From positions 1-38,270 of IMG/VR virus record IMGVR_UViG_3300042861_000806: a DNA stretch of 38,270 bases; one strand, given 5' to 3'. The position numbers and the translations under genes are program-made. The notes below the pieces were generated by a model. That model was not told the DNA's origin, did no database searches, and saw nothing but the letters and a program-made list of their open reading frames with translations. The DNA is from a virus. Below, piece by piece: positions 9,257 through 14,110 of this stretch (position 1 is the stretch's first letter; the number at the start of each line of letters is the position of its first letter).

Positions 9257-9459
9257 AGCTGATCGAAAACTGGCGGCAGGCGTGGCGGTTCTTCTCAGTC
9301 CAGGCTCAGGCACTGGCCCTGACCGTGCTCGGCGCTTGGCAGGTAATGCCTGACGACCTGAAGGCGGCACTCCCGCCTAACGTGGTCTACGCCGTTTCAA
9401 TGGTGCTGCTCGTCGCCGGTATCGTCGGCCGCGTGGTGGCCCAGCCAAAGGCGGAATGA
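9253..9459 (+). CDS. Putative holin (DUF7940-type small membrane protein)
   Basis: 68 residues, starting with GTG that overlaps the previous stop. It begins MKLIENWRQAWRFFSVQAQA, a pattern recurrent in small phage membrane proteins of the DUF7940 type that are usually labelled holins, and it lies directly upstream of the endolysin. Two hydrophobic segments are visible, residues about 15-30 and 45-62, with a polar linker (MPDDLKAALPP) and a basic end. Predicted role: inner-membrane permeabilisation that releases the endolysin at lysis time. Function is inferred from family resemblance and position. Confidence 0.75.
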   Translation: MKLIENWRQAWRFFSVQAQALALTVLGAWQVMPDDLKAALPPNVVYAVSMVLLVAGIVGRVVAQPKAE

Positions 9460-9923
9460 TGCTAGACATCGCCCGCCGTGACATCGGCCAGCGCGAAACG
9501 CTCGGCCCGAATGATTCTCCGTGGATTCGCTCCATGCTCGCCAAGCTCGGCGCGTCGTGGCTAGTGGGCCAGCCGTGGTGCGGTGGTGCGGTGGCGAAGT
9601 GGGTAACGGAAGCCGGATACAAGACCGTCCCGAAATGGTGGCAGGCCCGCGCTTGGGCCGCGTGGGGGCAGGCTTTGGCCTATCCCGCCGAAGGGTGCGT
9701 CGTCGTGTTTTCACGTCAGGGCGGAGGGCATGTCGGTTTGCTCGCGGGCGAAGATGCCGCCGGGAACCTGCTGATCCTCGGCGGGAATCAAGGCGATGCG
9801 GTCAACGTGCGCGCCTTTCCGCGTGCTCGCGTGCTGGCCTATCGCTGGCCGCCTGGCTTGAGTCTTCCCCCATTCGTGCAGCTATCTAAAGGCTCTGCAG
9901 CAGCCACCACTGGAGAGGCGTGA
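9456..9923 (+). CDS. Endolysin, TIGR02594/CHAP-like peptidoglycan endopeptidase
   Basis: 155 residues. The pattern is that of the TIGR02594 family, papain-fold cell-wall peptidases related to CHAP and NlpC/P60: QPWCGGAVAKWV with the likely nucleophile Cys42, GGGHVGLLAGED with His92, and ILGGNQGDAVNV with Asn111 as the third catalytic residue. It probably cleaves peptide cross-links or amide bonds of peptidoglycan once admitted to the periplasm. There is no signal peptide, so it depends on a holin. ATG overlaps the upstream stop; its end overlaps Rz, giving the order holin, endolysin, Rz/Rz1. Confidence 0.88.
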   Translation: MMLDIARRDIGQRETLGPNDSPWIRSMLAKLGASWLVGQPWCGGAVAKWVTEAGYKTVPKWWQARAWAAWGQALAYPAEGCVVVFSRQGGGHVGLLAGEDAAGNLLILGGNQGDAVNVRAFPRARVLAYRWPPGLSLPPFVQLSKGSAAATTGEA

Positions 9924-10366
9924 GGATCATTCTGGCAGCGTCTTTGATAGCCGGTGTTACCGGCTTCGGTGGCGCGTGGTATATCCAAGACCTACGGGCC
10001 AAAGCTGCCGATGGAAAGCGCGCGGCGGCCGAAGCGCAAGCAAAAGCCACCGCCGAAGCTGAGTTCAGCCGACGACTACAGGAGCAGCATGATGCAGCCC
10101 GCGAAGCCAGCGAAACCTTACGCCGTGCCCGCTTGGACGCTGCTGCCGCTGGCCGCGCTGCTGACAGCCTGCGGGGGCACGTTGCCACGCTTGCCCAGCA
10201 GTGTGCCGCCACTGCCGCCGGCAGCGCGTCAGGAGCCGGCCCCGGAGATATGCTTGCCGACATGCTCCGACGGGTGGAAGCGGCTGGTCGAGAGCTTGCT
10301 GCCGAAGCAGACCGAAACAGAACAGCCGGCAAAGCCTGCGAACGCGCCTACGACGCGCTGAAATAA
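9920..10366 (+). CDS. Rz: Rz-like inner-membrane spanin subunit
   Basis: 148 residues from GTG 9920, overlapping the endolysin stop. An N-terminal signal-anchor (ILAASLIAGVTGFGGAW) is followed by a long, Ala/Glu/Arg-rich coiled-coil periplasmic region typical of Rz and DUF2514 i-spanins. Together with Rz1 it fuses inner and outer membranes in the last step of lysis of Gram-negative cells. The Rz1 gene is fully nested in another frame, the classic arrangement. Confidence 0.88.
   Translation: MRIILAASLIAGVTGFGGAWYIQDLRAKAADGKRAAAEAQAKATAEAEFSRRLQEQHDAAREASETLRRARLDAAAAGRAADSLRGHVATLAQQCAATAAGSASGAGPGDMLADMLRRVEAAGRELAAEADRNRTAGKACERAYDALK
10089..10361 (+). CDS. Rz1: Rz1-like outer-membrane lipoprotein, nested inside Rz
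   Basis: 90 residues, read in a different frame entirely within Rz. ATG 10089 (or 10092) follows GGAG seven bases upstream. After a short cytoplasmic start comes a hydrophobic stretch and a lipobox, LLTACGG, with the lipidated Cys at residue 28. The mature protein is Pro-rich, as Rz1 proteins are, with two further Cys (CLPTC) that could form disulfides. It is the o-spanin partner of Rz. The unusually long tail after the Pro-rich part is somewhat larger than lambda Rz1. Confidence 0.87.
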   Translation: MMQPAKPAKPYAVPAWTLLPLAALLTACGGTLPRLPSSVPPLPPAARQEPAPEICLPTCSDGWKRLVESLLPKQTETEQPAKPANAPTTR

Positions 10367-10368
10367 AG

Positions 10369-10398
10369 CCGGCCGCACAGTGGCGGCCGGAAACCTCG
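10369..10398. terminator. GC-rich hairpin after the lysis operon
   Basis: An 8-bp perfect stem (CCGGCCGC 10369-10376, GCGGCCGG 10383-10390) with a six-base loop follows the Rz stop. A second small hairpin (CCTCG/CGAGG) follows. No T-tract follows on either strand, so it is at best a weak or factor-dependent terminator between the convergent lysis and early operons. Confidence 0.4.
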
Positions 10399-10427
10399 CT
10401 TGTCGTCGAGGAGGAGACGGCTAGAGT

Positions 10428-10496
10428 TTAGCCGAAAATCCAGCGGAACAGGTCGCCAAAGCGGCTGTACAGCCACTCGTCGAGGCTTTTGACCAT
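10428..10496 (-). CDS. 22-residue aromatic amphipathic peptide, end of leftward operon
   Basis: On the minus strand, ATG 10496 follows GGAGAG six to seven bases upstream and opens a 22-codon frame ending in TAA at 10428-10430. The peptide (MVKSLDEWLY, then SRFGDLFRWIFG) is rich in Trp and Phe and would form an amphipathic helix. Its stop codon lies in a 6-bp hairpin (CGGCTA/TAGCCG, 10418-10434). It would be the last gene of the leftward early transcript. I do not recognise it. The good ribosome binding site and clean composition make it more than a chance frame, but there is no direct proof of expression. Confidence 0.5.
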   Translation of the reverse strand: MVKSLDEWLYSRFGDLFRWIFG

Positions 10497-10566
10497 GGTT
10501 TCTCTCCATCTTGCCGCGCGTGATCCGGCACGCGGCTAACCGGTTTTCTAGTGTCTCACGGGCTCG

Positions 10567-10899
10567 TCATTCCCAAAAGTCGCTGCGCGGCGACGGCACC
10601 CGCTGGAAGCTCTTCCGCAGCCCCTCAAGCGCGCCAGACCAGCCGCAGACCTTCCACGGCTTGCCGTCCGCCTCGATGCGGTAAGAGTCCACGCGCCGCG
10701 TCTTGAACAGGTGCAGCGTGTGCGTCACCGGCTGGCCGCTGTCGTAGTCAATCACGATGACCTCGCGGCGCAGGTCAGGCAGCGTCGGCGGGTACAGCCG
10801 CGCGGGCTTGTTCGCGTTCGCTCGGTCGCGTCCACGGCGCAGGGCTTCGAGCTTGCGCGCGTGGGCGGCCTGGCGCTTGGGGGATGGTTTGCGGTACAT
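10567..10899 (-). CDS. Basic early protein of unknown function
   Basis: 110 residues. The N-terminal third is highly basic (RKPSPKRQAAHARKLEALRR) and likely binds nucleic acid. The C-terminal part (EVIVIDYDSGQPVTHTLHLF, YRIEADGKPWKVCGWSGA) looks like a compact beta-rich domain. Translation start ATG 10899 has only a weak ribosome binding site. Second-last gene of the leftward run. No family recognised. Confidence 0.7.
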   Translation of the reverse strand: MYRKPSPKRQAAHARKLEALRRGRDRANANKPARLYPPTLPDLRREVIVIDYDSGQPVTHTLHLFKTRRVDSYRIEADGKPWKVCGWSGALEGLRKSFQRVPSPRSDFWE

Positions 10900-10930
10900 G
10901 CAGAGCTTGCGAGGTTTGGCGATAGCCTAG

Positions 10931-11107
10931 TTAGGGCGCTTTCTGTTTGCCAGCAGCGCGCGCCCGTCGCTTCTGCAGCTTCTCGGCCAGCGCCTTGATC
11001 GCGGGCCAGTCTTCGGGGTGCGCGTACAGCTCCAGGCGCACTAGGCCGGCTTCTGCGCGGCGCTCTCGCTCTGCGGCTTTGCGCTGGGCGGGGGTTTGGG
11101 CGGTCAT
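10931..11107 (-). CDS. Small ribbon-helix-helix-like DNA-binding protein
   Basis: 58 residues; the ATG overlaps the stop of the preceding gene (ATGA). The pattern RKAAERERRAEAGLVRLELY, then HPEDWPAIKALAEKL resembles small phage CopG/Arc-type ribbon-helix-helix proteins: a basic lead-in, one beta strand (LVRLELY) and two helices. Such proteins usually act as dimeric repressors. It is a candidate binder of one of the palindromic elements in this genome, but there is no evidence linking it to a specific site. Confidence 0.65.
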   Translation of the reverse strand: MTAQTPAQRKAAERERRAEAGLVRLELYAHPEDWPAIKALAEKLQKRRARAAGKQKAP

Positions 11108-11187
11108 CGCTCAATCCACCAGATCAGCGCAGGCAGCAACAGCAGGCCCAGCGCGATGCCAAGAATCGCGGCTTCGGCGTGGCTCAT
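11104..11187 (-). CDS. 27-residue single-helix membrane peptide
   Basis: A 27-codon frame with ATGA overlaps at both ends: its ATG overlaps the upstream stop and its TGA overlaps the next ATG. After MSHAEA nearly the whole peptide is one membrane helix (ILGIALGLLLLPALIWW) ending in ER. The double coupling argues that it is translated. Function unknown; tiny membrane peptides in phage early operons often act on host membranes or membrane enzymes. Confidence 0.62.
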   Translation of the reverse strand: MSHAEAAILGIALGLLLLPALIWWIER

Positions 11188-11396
11188 GTTTGCGCATCCT
11201 CTCGGCACTTGTAGCCGCGCTTTGCTGCTTCGCAGTCCAGCAGCCGGCGCACCTGCACCAAGTCTTCTCCCGTGTACGCGGCGCACTGCTGCTCGGTCAG
11301 CACGCCGTCGCGCCACAAGTCGAAAACAAGAATCTGCATCTTCCCGCGCCAGGTGCCGCACTCGGCTTGCCGCGTTGCGCTCGACTCCGCAGTCAT
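11184..11396 (-). CDS. Small early protein of unknown function
   Basis: 70 residues when started at ATG 11396, which follows AAGGAG at six to seven bases; ATG 11411 and an upstream start at 11435 are possible but lack such a site. Four Cys residues (ECGTW, EQQCAAYTG, LLDCEA, YKCRED) are spread over the chain, and the middle is helical. No family recognised. Coupled to the following 27-residue peptide by a TGA/ATG overlap. Confidence 0.65.
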   Translation of the reverse strand: MTAESSATRQAECGTWRGKMQILVFDLWRDGVLTEQQCAAYTGEDLVQVRRLLDCEAAKRGYKCREDAQT

Positions 11397-11425
11397 TGCA
11401 TGCTCCTTCATCTGAGAAAGAAACG

Positions 11426-11863
11426 TCAGCGCCACCGCAGTCCTCCGCGACCGTCGTTGTAAGCGGTCGGGTTTGGTTCGCGCTCGGCCGCTTGATCGCG
11501 CAAGTCTTCCGCAATGGCCGCATCAACAGCGGCGTCTAGTCCGTCGTCGTCTGTCGGGTCTTCAATGCACTGCGGAGAGTAGAAAACAAGCTCCCACTTC
11601 GAGCCGTCTGCTTCGTCAAGTCGCGGCTCTCTGTACCAGTCGTTTCTGTCACGCAGCCAGCGGTATCGCGCGGCGTCGGCTGCGGTTCGTTCGTCTACGA
11701 CGGGCGGCGCTTGGTGGCACCACGCAGCCCATGCGCCTTGCGTGCGATCGTTCGCGTAACGATCGGGGTTGATTTGGCTGCGCGTGGTGTCCCAATCGCG
11801 CATCTTTGCGAACGCCTCGAAGTCAAGGCGGGATTCGTAGCGCATATCCGTTGTCACCTTCAT
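11426..11863 (-). CDS. Early protein with DAARYRWLR motif
   Basis: 145 residues from ATG 11863, chosen because AGGAG lies eight bases upstream and the ATG overlaps the previous stop. It contains ADAARYRWLRDRNDW, a short motif found in many otherwise different small phage proteins of proteobacteria, followed by an acidic C-terminal half (DDDGLDAAVDAAIAEDLRDQ). The N-terminal part (DWDTTRSQINPDRYAND, QGAWAAWCHQ) also recurs in phage early regions. Role unknown. Confidence 0.72.
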   Translation of the reverse strand: MKVTTDMRYESRLDFEAFAKMRDWDTTRSQINPDRYANDRTQGAWAAWCHQAPPVVDERTAADAARYRWLRDRNDWYREPRLDEADGSKWELVFYSPQCIEDPTDDDGLDAAVDAAIAEDLRDQAAEREPNPTAYNDGRGGLRWR

Positions 11864-12081
11864 GGTGTGAACTCCTGAAGCGCCACCGTGAGCGCGGTTT
11901 GTGCTGCTTTGCAGCGAGCGGTTTCCGCTTCCCAGCCTGGGCCGCCATTGACTAGCGCGCGCTCGGCCGCCCATTCCAGCGTTTCCACGGCAAGGCGTGC
12001 GGCATCGGTAAGCCTCCGGGCTCGCTCTCGTTTTTTCATGGCTTCGCGGTACTGCCGAAGGTGTCTTGTCAGAACGCCCAT
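11860..12081 (-). CDS. Small helical early protein
   Basis: 73 residues from ATG 12081; GTG 12087 is an alternative. The N-terminus is very basic (RHLRQYREAMKKRERARR), followed by a helical region (AARLAVETLEWAAERAL, AETARCKAAQTALTVALQE). Its start lies 13 bases inside the end of the preceding 34-codon gene, and its TGA overlaps the next ATG. Function unknown. Confidence 0.66.
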   Translation of the reverse strand: MGVLTRHLRQYREAMKKRERARRLTDAARLAVETLEWAAERALVNGGPGWEAETARCKAAQTALTVALQEFTP

Positions 12082-12173
12082 TGCCACAGCCTCTCAAGCG
12101 CAGGCCACCACAGCATGGCCGTGATGGGCAGTTGAAGGGCCAGCAGAGCCAGCCCGATGCGGTTGCTTCTCAC
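12069..12173 (-). CDS. 34-residue membrane peptide
   Basis: A 34-codon frame starting with GTG that overlaps the upstream TGA (GTGA). It encodes RSNRIGLALLALQLPITAML followed by a Trp-rich end: one membrane helix with a positively charged N-terminus and aromatic C-terminus. Overlap on both sides supports translation. Function unknown. Confidence 0.55.
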   Translation of the reverse strand: MRSNRIGLALLALQLPITAMLWWPALERLWQWAF

Positions 12174-12367
12174 GCTACGGCCTTGCCGTTCTGGAAGGCG
12201 CCCACCAGCAAGCCGTGCTGGTCAATCGTGCCGCGCTCGCCGTAAACGAAGTCCGTTGCGGACACTTGGCGGAACTCGACAATCTTGTCTTCGCCAGTCA
12301 TGGTCGCCAGCAGGCGGCTGTATTGGTAGGCGTTGGCGCGGGCTTCGTTGATGTTCATGCCGTTCAT
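12170..12367 (-). CDS. Small early protein, first gene after a regulated promoter
   Basis: 65 residues, ATG 12367 with GGAG eight bases upstream. The sequence (INEARANAYQYSRLLATMTG, DKIVEFRQVSATDFVYGERG) is compact with mixed alpha/beta character and no membrane segment. It is the first gene behind a promoter with a palindromic operator at 12403-12431 and probably leads a separate transcription unit of the leftward region. No family recognised. Confidence 0.68.
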   Translation of the reverse strand: MNGMNINEARANAYQYSRLLATMTGEDKIVEFRQVSATDFVYGERGTIDQHGLLVGAFQNGKAVA

Positions 12368-12402
12368 GTTGCTTGCTCCGGGTTGCGTGTTGCGATGGGT
12401 GT

Positions 12403-12431
12403 ACTATGCCATGGCGTGACCGGTCACGCAA
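12403..12431 (-). promoter_or_regulatory. Leftward promoter with 16-bp palindromic operator
   Basis: On the minus strand: -35 TTGCGT (12431-12426), a 17-base spacer and -10 CATAGT (12408-12403). The perfect palindrome GCGTGACCGGTCACGC (12414-12429) covers most of the spacer and part of the -35 box, a good position for repression. The downstream leader contains the 20-mer CATCGCAACACGCAACCCGG (12397-12378), identical to the leader of the rightward promoter at 19964. Confidence 0.62.
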
Positions 12432-12466
12432 GGGGTGTGCGCCATCTTTACATTCGCTCCGGCTAC

Positions 12467-12533
12467 GGCGCCCTAACACCCGGGTCGAGCTGACCCGCCA
12501 AAGGCGGGCAGCTCACCCGGCCCGTTAGGCGCC
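12467..12533 (+). other. attC-like recombination site 1
   Basis: Architecture on the + strand: R'' box ending CCTAAC (12471-12477), L'' arm with CGGGT, an extra C, GAGCTG, an extra A and CCCGCC. Then a loop AAA, L' arm GGCGGG-CAGCTC-ACCCG, a short spacer and R' box GTTAGGC (12524-12530). The two arms pair perfectly except for the two unpaired bases C and A, six bases apart, in L''. These match the extra-helical bases that give integron attC sites their strand selectivity. TTA at 12525-12527, directly after the cleavage G, is the stop codon of the minus-strand cassette gene. Confidence 0.78.
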
Positions 12534-12812
12534 ACGAATGCGCGCGGCGCACTCTGCCCGTGTCTTTGCGTACTCCGTCCAGTCCTCGGGCCGGTTGGCG
12601 TTCGTCGGGTCGCACAGCTTCGCGCACCGCTCGCGCTCTCCGTCCAGCAGCCGGCGCACGGTGCTCGCTCGGTAGAAGTGCGCGCCGTCCGGGCTGTCCG
12701 GGGCAACGCTTGGTAGCGTCATATCAGGCTCCGGCAGCGGGCCTAACCCCTCGCTCAAGGCCGACCCATCGCGGCGGGCGGCGTCGTGGTTCTCGGTAGC
12801 GTCAGTGGTCAT
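12525..12812 (-). CDS. Cassette 1 gene, ERERCA-type small protein
   Basis: 95 residues from ATG 12812, whose AGGAG site and start codon lie in the hairpin loop of attC-like site 2; ATG 12722 with its own GGAG is an alternative (65 residues). The start MTTDAT parallels MTTEAT of the cassette 3 gene. The C-terminal part (LLDGERERCAKLCD, TRAECAARIRGA) is a small helical family with conserved ERERCA and a terminal AARIR, common in phages and prophages, function unknown. Stop TAA is formed by the first three bases after the predicted attC 1 cleavage point. Confidence 0.7.
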   Translation of the reverse strand: MTTDATENHDAARRDGSALSEGLGPLPEPDMTLPSVAPDSPDGAHFYRASTVRRLLDGERERCAKLCDPTNANRPEDWTEYAKTRAECAARIRGA

Positions 12813-12860
12813 CGTTGCTCCTGTAGCGCCGCGCTGGGCGGCTTAGCTCGAACGTTATGC
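12741..12860 (+). other. attC-like recombination site 2
   Basis: R'' GCCTAAC (12741-12747), five-base spacer, L'' GCT-C-AAGGCCG-A-CCCA (12753-12768), L' TGGGCGGCTTAGC (12835-12847), R' GTTATGC (12854-12860). AAGCCG in L'' pairs with CGGCTT in L', with the C and A unpaired. The stem continues as CGCGGCG/CGCCGCG, leaving a loop of about 50 bases. That loop, read on the minus strand, holds the ribosome binding site and ATG of the cassette 1 gene. Confidence 0.74.
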
Positions 12861-12870
12861 AGCACCCAAT

Positions 12871-13194
12871 TCAGCGGCTCACGCGCACCAGCGCGTCGGG
12901 GTTGTCTCGGCACGCCTGCAAGTAACGCGCACACCACGGCACGAAGTGCTCCCACAAGCCCCAGCCGTTCGGGGCGTTGAACTGCTCGAACCGTGCCTTC
13001 TCGGTCACCAGCAGCGTCAGCCCGGAGGCGAGCGGCTCGATGATCTGCCGCGCGTGCGTGATGCCGTTTTCGTCGGGGCGCCACAGGCAGGCGTAGATGC
13101 CCGCCTCGCTGGCCATCTTGTTGAGGTTGTGCGTAATGTTCGCGGAATACACCTCGCCGCCATCCGCGTCGGTCAGGTAAACGTCTAAGCTCAT
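12871..13194 (-). CDS. Cassette 2 gene, widespread phage hypothetical family
   Basis: 107 residues, ATG 13194 with AGGAG nine bases upstream. The sequence (MSLDVYLTDADGGEVYSANI, THNLNKMASEAGIYACLWRP, FNAPNGWGLWEHFVPW, YLQACRDNPDALV) belongs to a family I recognise from many phages and bacterial genomes (VYSANITHNL, EAGIY, LWRP, NGWG) without an assigned function. No signal peptide or membrane helix. It fills the segment between attC-like sites 2 and 3. Its stop is 11 bases from the R' box of site 2, so it is the only cassette gene not ending in the core site. Confidence 0.78.
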   Translation of the reverse strand: MSLDVYLTDADGGEVYSANITHNLNKMASEAGIYACLWRPDENGITHARQIIEPLASGLTLLVTEKARFEQFNAPNGWGLWEHFVPWCARYLQACRDNPDALVRVSR

Positions 13195-13231
13195 GTCTTC
13201 GGCTCCTTGGTTTGTGCGCCACCAGGGCGCT

Positions 13232-13304
13232 GCATGACACTTCGCACAACCTGACCCCCTACGGCCTAGCGGCCTACGGTGGCAGGTCTCCTCGGGCGTT
13301 AGGC
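13232..13304 (+). other. attC-like recombination site 3 (degenerate R'')
   Basis: R'' GCATGAC (13232-13238, off the RYYYAAC consensus), five-base spacer, L'' GCA-C-AACCTG-A-CC (13244-13256), apical part with CCTACGGCC and GGCCTACGG, L' GGCAGGTCTC (13281-13290), R' GTTAGGC (13298-13304). AACCTG pairs with CAGGTC with one mismatch; again the unpaired C and A are six bases apart. TTA at 13299-13301 is the stop codon of the cassette 3 gene. This is the weakest of the five sites in its outer box. Confidence 0.62.
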
Positions 13305-13595
13305 CCTAATCGCCTGGGCAATCTGAAGCGCAGCGCTGCACCAGCCGTTGGCAAAGTCCTTGCCGTCGTTTGGCTGCCGCTGCGCCCCTTCGGCAATCTG
13401 CGCGCACCGCTCCCGCTCTGCCCGCATGATCCGGCGTATCTGCGCAAACTGCTCTGCCGTGGTCGTCGCCGCTTTCATGCGTTCCACCACGTCATACCAA
13501 AGGTCGTAGCTGTGTCCGTTCAGGCCGTAGCGCTCCGGGTCCAGGCCGAACCCTGCGTGCGAGCCGACCTCGCGCGGCGTTGCTTCTGTGGTCAT
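13299..13595 (-). CDS. Cassette 3 gene, ERERCA-type small protein
   Basis: 98 residues. The start ATG 13595 and its GGAG lie in the hairpin loop of attC-like site 4, and residues 7-17 are encoded by the R''/L'' arm of that site. The C-terminal region (MRAERERCAQIAE, WCSAALQIAQAIRA) is the same family as the cassette 1 protein (ERERCAKLCD, CAARIRGA). The middle (NGHSYDLWYDVVERMKAA) differs. Stop TAA comes from the first bases after the attC 3 cleavage point. Function unknown. Confidence 0.74.
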   Translation of the reverse strand: MTTEATPREVGSHAGFGLDPERYGLNGHSYDLWYDVVERMKAATTTAEQFAQIRRIMRAERERCAQIAEGAQRQPNDGKDFANGWCSAALQIAQAIRA

Positions 13596-13640
13596 CGTTG
13601 CTCTCCTGCCGCGCGTGGCGGCTCCACTTCGTCGTTAGGC
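13545..13640 (+). other. attC-like recombination site 4
   Basis: R'' GCCGAAC (13545-13551), five-base spacer, L'' GTG-C-GAGCCG-A-CC (13557-13569), then stem CGCGCGGC and, after a loop of about 29 bases, GCCGCGCG. L' GGCGGCTCCAC (13617-13627) and R' GTTAGGC (13634-13640) follow. GTGGAGCCGCC of one arm pairs completely with the other once the C and A are left out. The loop holds, on the minus strand, the ribosome binding site and ATG of the cassette 3 gene. TTA at 13635-13637 is the stop of the cassette 4 gene. Confidence 0.78.
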
Positions 13641-13967
13641 CACAAGTTCAGCCGGGTACACCGGCAAGCCTTCAGGGCGCATGCGAGGCTTGGTGTAGTC
13701 AATTGCACCGTTCTCTTGCACCCAGGTGTAGCTGCGCAGCCATTGCTGGCGCGCGTCTTTGTCGCGCACTTGCGGCGGGTCGGACAATTCGATTTCCTTC
13801 AGCACATCGTGGCTATGCATCGTCACCACTCGGCCGGCGCTGTCGCGGTCTTTCGGCATTCCGTGGATCACGTCGCGCAAGCGGTGCATGTAGTCCACCA
13901 ATGGGCTTTCGCCATGCACCTTCACCAGTCGCTGGTGTATCCAGATCAGTAGTTCTCGGTCAGTCAT
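13635..13967 (-). CDS. Cassette 4 gene, small phage hypothetical protein
   Basis: 110 residues from ATG 13967, with AGGAG eight bases upstream; GTG 13970 is an alternative. The N-terminus (TDRELLIWIHQRLVKVHGES, then DYMHRLRDVI) is shared with many small phage proteins. The rest (VTMHSHDVLKEIELSDPPQV, WLRSYTWVQENG) is unassigned. It starts 25 bases beyond the R'' of attC-like site 5 and ends with a TAA made by the core of site 4. Function unknown. Confidence 0.75.
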   Translation of the reverse strand: MTDRELLIWIHQRLVKVHGESPLVDYMHRLRDVIHGMPKDRDSAGRVVTMHSHDVLKEIELSDPPQVRDKDARQQWLRSYTWVQENGAIDYTKPRMRPEGLPVYPAELVA

Positions 13968-13991
13968 CACTCATGCTCCTGTGGCGTTGTG

Positions 13992-14066
13992 GCCTAACTG
14001 GTCGCTCAAGGGCGACCTCCTACGGGCCTGCGGCCCTACGTCGGCGCCTTAGCTCCAACGTTAAGC
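13992..14066 (+). other. attC-like recombination site 5 (right end of array)
   Basis: R'' GCCTAAC (13992-13998), spacer TGGTC, L'' GCT-C-AAGGGCG-A-CC (14004-14017), apical hairpin GGGCC-TGC-GGCCC, L' GGCGCCTTAGC (14043-14053), R' GTTAAGC (14060-14066). The CTCAAG and CTTAG boxes resemble the textbook L boxes of aadA-type attC sites. The R' box is directly followed by the -10 region of a leftward phage promoter. Confidence 0.78.
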
Positions 14067-14110
14067 ATCATCATCCGCACATCGCACCATTGCCATAGGT
14101 GGAAACCCTA
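14067..14110 (-). promoter_or_regulatory. Leftward promoter/operator, family copy 1
   Basis: Read on the minus strand: TAGGGTTTCCACC-TATGGCAA (14110-14090), then 16-17 bases and a -10 like GATGAT (14072-14067). The core AGG...CCT is an imperfect inverted repeat. The TAG of the element is the ninB stop codon. Transcription would start within or just left of the attC 5 core and read the cassette genes. Confidence 0.58.

Noticed and set aside
10920-10945. Possible sixth attC core (GTTAGGGCGC at the stop of the RHH-like gene)
   Set aside because: The stop context GCGCCCTAAC resembles an R box, but no matching L arms or extra-helical bases are visible on either side.
12361-14100. CRISPR array interpretation of the repeated palindromes
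   Set aside because: Repeats differ in sequence, are 67-120 bp and separated by coding segments of about 110-370 bp with genes between them; no cas genes.
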